Origin: Candidatus Woesearchaeota archaeon
Lineage (GTDB): Archaea; Nanobdellota; Nanobdellia; SCGC-AAA011-G17; JACOZS01
Direction of reading: 5' to 3'
Length of the DNA: 9,086 nucleotides
Assembly (NCBI GenBank): GCA_016181215.1
Contig: JACOZS010000031.1
Span: forward strand, 1 to 9,086
Below, in pieces: positions 5,199-9,086 of this stretch. Positions within the stretch are counted from its first letter, which is position 1, and each line of letters opens with the position of its first letter. Under the pieces are notes generated by a model. That model saw only the letters and a list, made by a program, of their open reading frames with translations. It did no database searches and had not been told where the DNA came from. Made by a program: the position numbers and the translations under genes.

Positions 5199-6407
5199 AT
5201 GGGCGAAAATCTTACGAACTTTCTAGAAGGTTTTTTGAAAAAAGAGAGCATATTTCTTGATAAAAAGGCGTTGCAGGGGAACTACACGCCAGATCAGGTA
5301 CCTTATCGCGGAAAGCAGATCACTCAATTAGCGAGCATTTTAGCTCCAGCCCTAAGGATGGAAAAACCCTCTAATGTTTTTGTGTATGGTAGAACCGGTT
5401 CTGGAAAAACTCTTGTAGCAAAACACGTTGTGGAAAAACTATTGGAAGTTGCAAAGAAAAACAGAGTTAATTTAAAAGTATTTTATTTGAACTGTAAACT
5501 AAAACGGGTTGCAGATACTGAGTACAGGCTCATGGCTCAGTTATGCAGAGAGTTTGGAGAAGAGGTGCCGGCTACGGGATTGCCAACAGACGAGATATAT
5601 AAGTTTTTTTTGAGGGCATTAGACAAGGAGAAATCAATTTTAGTTCTGATATTAGACGAAATAGACCAATTAGTGAACAAGACCGGAGACGAGATATTAT
5701 ACAATCTAACAAGAATTAATTCTGAACTTAAAAACAGCGAGGTTTCGATAATTGGAATAAGCAATGATCTTGTTTTTACTGATAATTTAGATCCCAGGGT
5801 TAAAAGCAGCCTTAGCGAGGAAGAGCTTGTCTTTTCTCCGTATAATGCAGTACAGCTTCAAAAGATATTAAGGCAGAGATCTAAAACCGCATTTAAAGAT
5901 GAAACCCTTGACGGCGGGGTAATTGAAAAATGTGCTGCATATGCTGCAAGGGAGCACGGAGACGCCAGACGGGCCCTGGAACTGTTAAGGGTGGCAGGTG
6001 AACTTGCAGAGAGACAAAACAACGGCAAGGTAAGAATAGAGCACATAGACCAAGCAGAAGACAAGATAGAAAGAGACAGGGTCTTGGATATAATTAACAC
6101 GCAACCAAAACAATTTAGGATTACACTGTATTCTGTTCTGACGGTATGCGGAGACGGTTCTAAAAAACCCATTTTTACTGGTGACATTTATGGAGTGTAC
6201 AAAGAAGCGTGTTTTGGTGCCGGAGTGAGACCACTAACACAAAGAAGAGTTTCTGATATCATTGCTGAACTTGATATGCTTGGAATAATTAATGCTAAGG
6301 TGATAAGCAAGGGGAGATACGGGAGAACCAGAGAAATAAGTCTGGCAATTCCACAATCTACTATACCGAATGTAGCAAATTTGTTGAAAGACGGATTGGC
6401 ATTATGA
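5199..6407 (+). CDS. cdc6: Orc1/Cdc6 replication initiator ATPase
   Basis: This protein binds origin recognition boxes, distorts the origin and helps load the MCM helicase. The 402 residues are typical for the family. The AAA+ part holds Walker A GRTGSGKT (64-71), Walker B LILDEID (150-156, Asp153/Glu154) and sensor 1 GISND (Asn189). A lid with the sensor-2 motif GDARRALELLR follows near residue 265; its Arg is intact. From about 300 the C-terminal winged-helix domain follows, with the segment near PLTQRRVSDIIAELDMLGII as its helix-turn-helix. The YRGKQITQL motif near residue 36 is the conserved N-terminal entry into the AAA+ fold. It opens an operon with both PolD genes and lies directly beside the predicted origin, its likely target. 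The start gives the standard N-terminus and is supported by the TATA spacing. Only one paralogue is visible here. Confidence 0.97.
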   Translation: MGENLTNFLEGFLKKESIFLDKKALQGNYTPDQVPYRGKQITQLASILAPALRMEKPSNVFVYGRTGSGKTLVAKHVVEKLLEVAKKNRVNLKVFYLNCKLKRVADTEYRLMAQLCREFGEEVPATGLPTDEIYKFFLRALDKEKSILVLILDEIDQLVNKTGDEILYNLTRINSELKNSEVSIIGISNDLVFTDNLDPRVKSSLSEEELVFSPYNAVQLQKILRQRSKTAFKDETLDGGVIEKCAAYAAREHGDARRALELLRVAGELAERQNNGKVRIEHIDQAEDKIERDRVLDIINTQPKQFRITLYSVLTVCGDGSKKPIFTGDIYGVYKEACFGAGVRPLTQRRVSDIIAELDMLGIINAKVISKGRYGRTREISLAIPQSTIPNVANLLKDGLAL

Positions 6408-8023
6408 ACGAAGAATTGATAAATAGCCTGCTAGAAAAAGGATTCTTAGTAAGCCCAGAATTTTTAGAGTCTGGAACAGCTCAAGCATTATTAAATGGTT
6501 TTTCTAGCGTGTTTGGCGGTGATAGGGCCGCAGTAATAAATCCTGACATGATGAACGGGACAAAGAACGGCAATGGCCTGGATATAAATTGGATTGAATT
6601 TGAAAAATCACGGGCAGACAAAGAGAAGGGCAGAGACTCAAAGATTTACCGGACCTTCTTGGATATCATAAATTATAAGGTGGATCCACAAAAAGAAGTC
6701 AGCATAGTATTACAGGAACAAAAAGAAGAACGGATTGAAGTAATCAAACCGAAAACCACAGAAAAACTTGAAGCAACAGCAATTGTAGTCAAATCATACC
6801 CTGAAAAAGTCAGAAAAAGGGAACTGCAGCATTTTGTTTCTTATTTTACAACAAGATACAATTCCCTGAAAAAATTTTTACAGAACAGAACTGAACTACA
6901 GAATCTCACCTCAATTAATAGACTCATAGGAAAGACGTTTAAAGAACAGGTTTCGGTTATTGGGCTGGTGTATGAGAAATCAATTACAAAGAACGGGAAT
7001 GTTATGCTGACGTTAGAGGATCCTACTGGACACATAAACGTTTTAATCAACAAGACAAGAGAACGTTTGTGGACTATTGCTAAAGACATCTGCTCCGACG
7101 AAGTGATTGGAATCACAGGGGTGTGCGGCGGCAAGATTATTTTTGTTAATGACATAATCTTTCCAGATATTATGCTGAATATGGAACCGAAAAGCGCACC
7201 GCAAGAAACATATGCTGCGTTTATATCTGATGTGCATGTTGGGAGCAAGCTTTTTTTGGAAAGAGACTTTGAAAAGTTCGTTAGCTGGATAAATGGAAAA
7301 GTTGGAAGCACACAACAAAAAGAAATCGCAAAAAAATTAAAGTATTTATTTGTTGTTGGAGATATCGTTGATGGGGTTGGAATATATCCAGAACAACATA
7401 AGGAATTGAATATCCTGGACATATATGCACAATATGATAAGTGCGCAAAACTTTTTAGGGAAATAAGGGATGATGTTAAAGTGATTATTTGCCCTGGGAA
7501 TCATGATGCCTGCAGATTATCTGAACCCCAGCCCGCGCTGAAAGAAGTGGCCGCGCCGCTGAGAGATCTTCCGAATGTACTAAGCGTGAGTAATCCAGCG
7601 TATGTAAACGTAGATTCCACAGAAGACTTTCCGGGATTTAATGTACTAATGTATCACGGATATAGTTTTGATTATTATGCTTATGAAGTTAATAGCATCA
7701 GAGAAGCAGGCGGGTGTCAAAGACCGGATTTGATTGCTAAATATGCCCTGCAGAGAAGACATCTTGCACCAGCACACAGCTCTACACTTTACATCCCAGA
7801 AGTAGACGAAGACGCTTTAGTTATAGACCGGGTTCCGGACATATTTGCCACCGGGCACATACACAAAAGCTCCATAGGAAATTATAATGGGATTTCTACT
7901 ATTGCTGCCAGCTGCTGGCAGTCTAAGACAAAATTCCAGGAAAAGGTTGGACATGAACCTGATCCAGGCAAGGTTCCAATCATGAACTTGAAAAGCAGAG
8001 AAATAAAGATGATGAAGTTTTAA
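6404..8023 (+). CDS. polB: DNA polymerase D small subunit (DP1), exonuclease
   Basis: DP1 is the proofreading 3'-5' exonuclease subunit of the archaeal replicative polymerase PolD. The 539-aa protein has a poorly conserved N-terminal part (1 to about 130), an OB-fold (about 177-215, VSVIGLVYEKSI to LEDPTGHINVLI) and a C-terminal calcineurin/Mre11-like phosphoesterase domain. All metal-binding motifs are present: D276-V-H278, GD320-IVD323, GN366-H367-D368, YH418-G and GH485-I-H487. It is therefore predicted to be active, unlike the inactivated B-subunits of eukaryotic polymerases. It is somewhat shorter than Pyrococcus DP1 (about 610 aa), mostly in the N-terminal part. The ATG overlaps the cdc6 stop as ATGA (6404-6407), so translation is probably coupled. 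The next gene, its partner DP2, starts one base after its stop. Confidence 0.96.
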   Translation: MNEELINSLLEKGFLVSPEFLESGTAQALLNGFSSVFGGDRAAVINPDMMNGTKNGNGLDINWIEFEKSRADKEKGRDSKIYRTFLDIINYKVDPQKEVSIVLQEQKEERIEVIKPKTTEKLEATAIVVKSYPEKVRKRELQHFVSYFTTRYNSLKKFLQNRTELQNLTSINRLIGKTFKEQVSVIGLVYEKSITKNGNVMLTLEDPTGHINVLINKTRERLWTIAKDICSDEVIGITGVCGGKIIFVNDIIFPDIMLNMEPKSAPQETYAAFISDVHVGSKLFLERDFEKFVSWINGKVGSTQQKEIAKKLKYLFVVGDIVDGVGIYPEQHKELNILDIYAQYDKCAKLFREIRDDVKVIICPGNHDACRLSEPQPALKEVAAPLRDLPNVLSVSNPAYVNVDSTEDFPGFNVLMYHGYSFDYYAYEVNSIREAGGCQRPDLIAKYALQRRHLAPAHSSTLYIPEVDEDALVIDRVPDIFATGHIHKSSIGNYNGISTIAASCWQSKTKFQEKVGHEPDPGKVPIMNLKSREIKMMKF

Positions 8024-8024
8024 A

Positions 8025-9086
8025 ATGAAGGAATATTTCGAAAGTATAGAAAAGGAAGTCGGCAGAGCATATCATAATGCTAATTTAGCAAGAGCAAGGG
8101 GTTATGATCCTGAAGAGTTTGTTGAGATCCCCATTGCAAAGGATATGGTAGAAAGATCGGTAAGTTTAATTTTAACCGTGGCTCCAACCTTGAAAAAAGA
8201 GGAGATGATTTCTAGAATCAGAGAGTTAGAGGGACAGTATGGGATGCAGGATTGGAGGGTAGCGATGGCCGTTTCATTGGAAACCGCGCAAGGTAAATTT
8301 GGGGACTGTGGAAGTGAATTAAAAAATATTGAAACCGGATTAAGATTGGGGATGGCTTATTTAACTAACGGGGTTGTAGCAAGCCCTCTTGAAGGATTTA
8401 CTGAGCTGAAATTTAGAAAAAGAAGAGATGGCAAGGAATATTTTAATATTGTTTTTTCAGGCCCAATAAGAAGTGCCGGAACTACAGCTGTTTGCATTTG
8501 GCTTGCTTTAGTTGATTATGTCAGAAAACAATTTGGATATGCTGAATATGATATCACGGAACAAGAGATTAAGAGAACTATAACGGAATTAAATGACTTT
8601 CACGAAAGGATAACTAACTTACAATACTTGCCGAGCGAGGAAGAACTTGCGTTTATGTTACAACATTTACCCATGCAGATAGATGGAACTCCTAGCGAGG
8701 AGATGGAGGTTAGCAATCACAGAGATTTAGACAGGATAGACACCAACCTTTTAAGAAACGGGGTTTGTTTAGTTCTTGGAGAGTGTTTAACGCAGAAAGC
8801 TTCTAAGTTTTGGAACAAATTTTCAAAATGGTATAAAGATTTCGATATGGGCAACTGGATTTTTTTGGAGGAGTTTGTTAAGGTTCAGCAAAAAATAAGA
8901 GCCAAGGATAAAGAAGGAAAACACGAAAAGATAAAACCCGATTTTGGATTTATTAAAGATGTGGTTGCTGGAAGACCTGTGTTTACTTATCCGATGGGGC
9001 ATGGCGGTTTTAGATTGAGATATGGAAGATGCAGGAATACCGGGCTGTCAAGTCAGGCAGTACATCCTGCAACAATGGCTGTGCTA
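8025..9086 (+). CDS. polC: DNA polymerase D large subunit (DP2), N-terminal part
   Basis: The reading frame is open for 354 codons to the right edge, roughly the first quarter of a family that is usually 1,100-1,300 aa. DP2 is the polymerising subunit of PolD. Recognisable N-terminal family signatures are YHNANLARARGYDPEE (about 16-31), the SGPIRSAG motif at 145-152, and GGFRLRYGR to HPATM at the end of the window (about 327-351). The catalytic double-psi beta-barrels and zinc sites come later and are not visible, nor can a DP2 intein further on be excluded. SAGTTA replaces the usual SAGGTA (as I recall it) at 150-155. The start codon follows the DP1 stop by one base, consistent with co-translation. 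Confidence 0.95.
   Translation, partial: MKEYFESIEKEVGRAYHNANLARARGYDPEEFVEIPIAKDMVERSVSLILTVAPTLKKEEMISRIRELEGQYGMQDWRVAMAVSLETAQGKFGDCGSELKNIETGLRLGMAYLTNGVVASPLEGFTELKFRKRRDGKEYFNIVFSGPIRSAGTTAVCIWLALVDYVRKQFGYAEYDITEQEIKRTITELNDFHERITNLQYLPSEEELAFMLQHLPMQIDGTPSEEMEVSNHRDLDRIDTNLLRNGVCLVLGECLTQKASKFWNKFSKWYKDFDMGNWIFLEEFVKVQQKIRAKDKEGKHEKIKPDFGFIKDVVAGRPVFTYPMGHGGFRLRYGRCRNTGLSSQAVHPATMAVL

Noticed and set aside
6841..7422. 193-codon minus-strand frame
   Set aside because: It is antisense to the OB-fold and phosphoesterase region of DP1 and has no recognisable domain.

Overview
The window is archaeal. Three things show this: a PolD-type DNA polymerase (DP1 plus the start of DP2), an Orc1/Cdc6 initiator, and a membrane-anchored LonB protease, with TATA boxes about 26 nt ahead of several start codons. 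PolD argues against Crenarchaeota. The small AT-rich genes, the compact spacing and the style of the small hypothetical proteins recall DPANN lineages (Woesearchaeota/Pacearchaeota-like) or a euryarchaeon, but I cannot name the organism from the sequence.

Layout: the window splits into two divergent halves. Left of about 4.6 kb every gene reads leftward. From 4586 down to 1 these are a PRC-barrel protein, lonB (interrupted by an intein and carrying an apparent frameshift), a conserved 142-aa protein of possible SecB-like type, an 88-aa winged-helix protein, and the 5' part of a coiled-coil protein that runs off the left edge. Right of about 5.2 kb every gene reads rightward: orc1/cdc6, polD small subunit (4-nt overlap) and polD large subunit (1-nt gap, cut by the right edge). 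This is the classic cdc6-DP1-DP2 replication operon.

The 612-bp intergenic region 4587-5198 looks like a replication origin. It has a G/T-rich block (86% G+T over 4731-4910) and an 89% A+T block (4911-4990). Candidate origin recognition boxes sit on both sides, two on the minus strand to the left and two on the plus strand to the right, all with their G-string ends pointing away from the AT-rich core. Genes on both sides are transcribed away from it, so they would be co-directional with replication forks. Orc1/Cdc6 would bind here, and PolD encoded in the same operon would copy the DNA.

Most noteworthy are: (1) the predicted origin; (2) a full-length LAGLIDADG intein placed exactly inside the LonB Walker A motif (GEPG/TGKS); (3) a frame break between the LonB catalytic Ser and Lys that fits a 13-bp deletion relative to the family; (4) a degenerate 10-bp tandem repeat (318-390) that resembles DNA at the left edge inside the coiled-coil gene; (5) an unexpected ORB-like 20-mer (23-42) inside that same gene, 4.7 kb from the origin. 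No rRNA, tRNA or CRISPR array was recognised.
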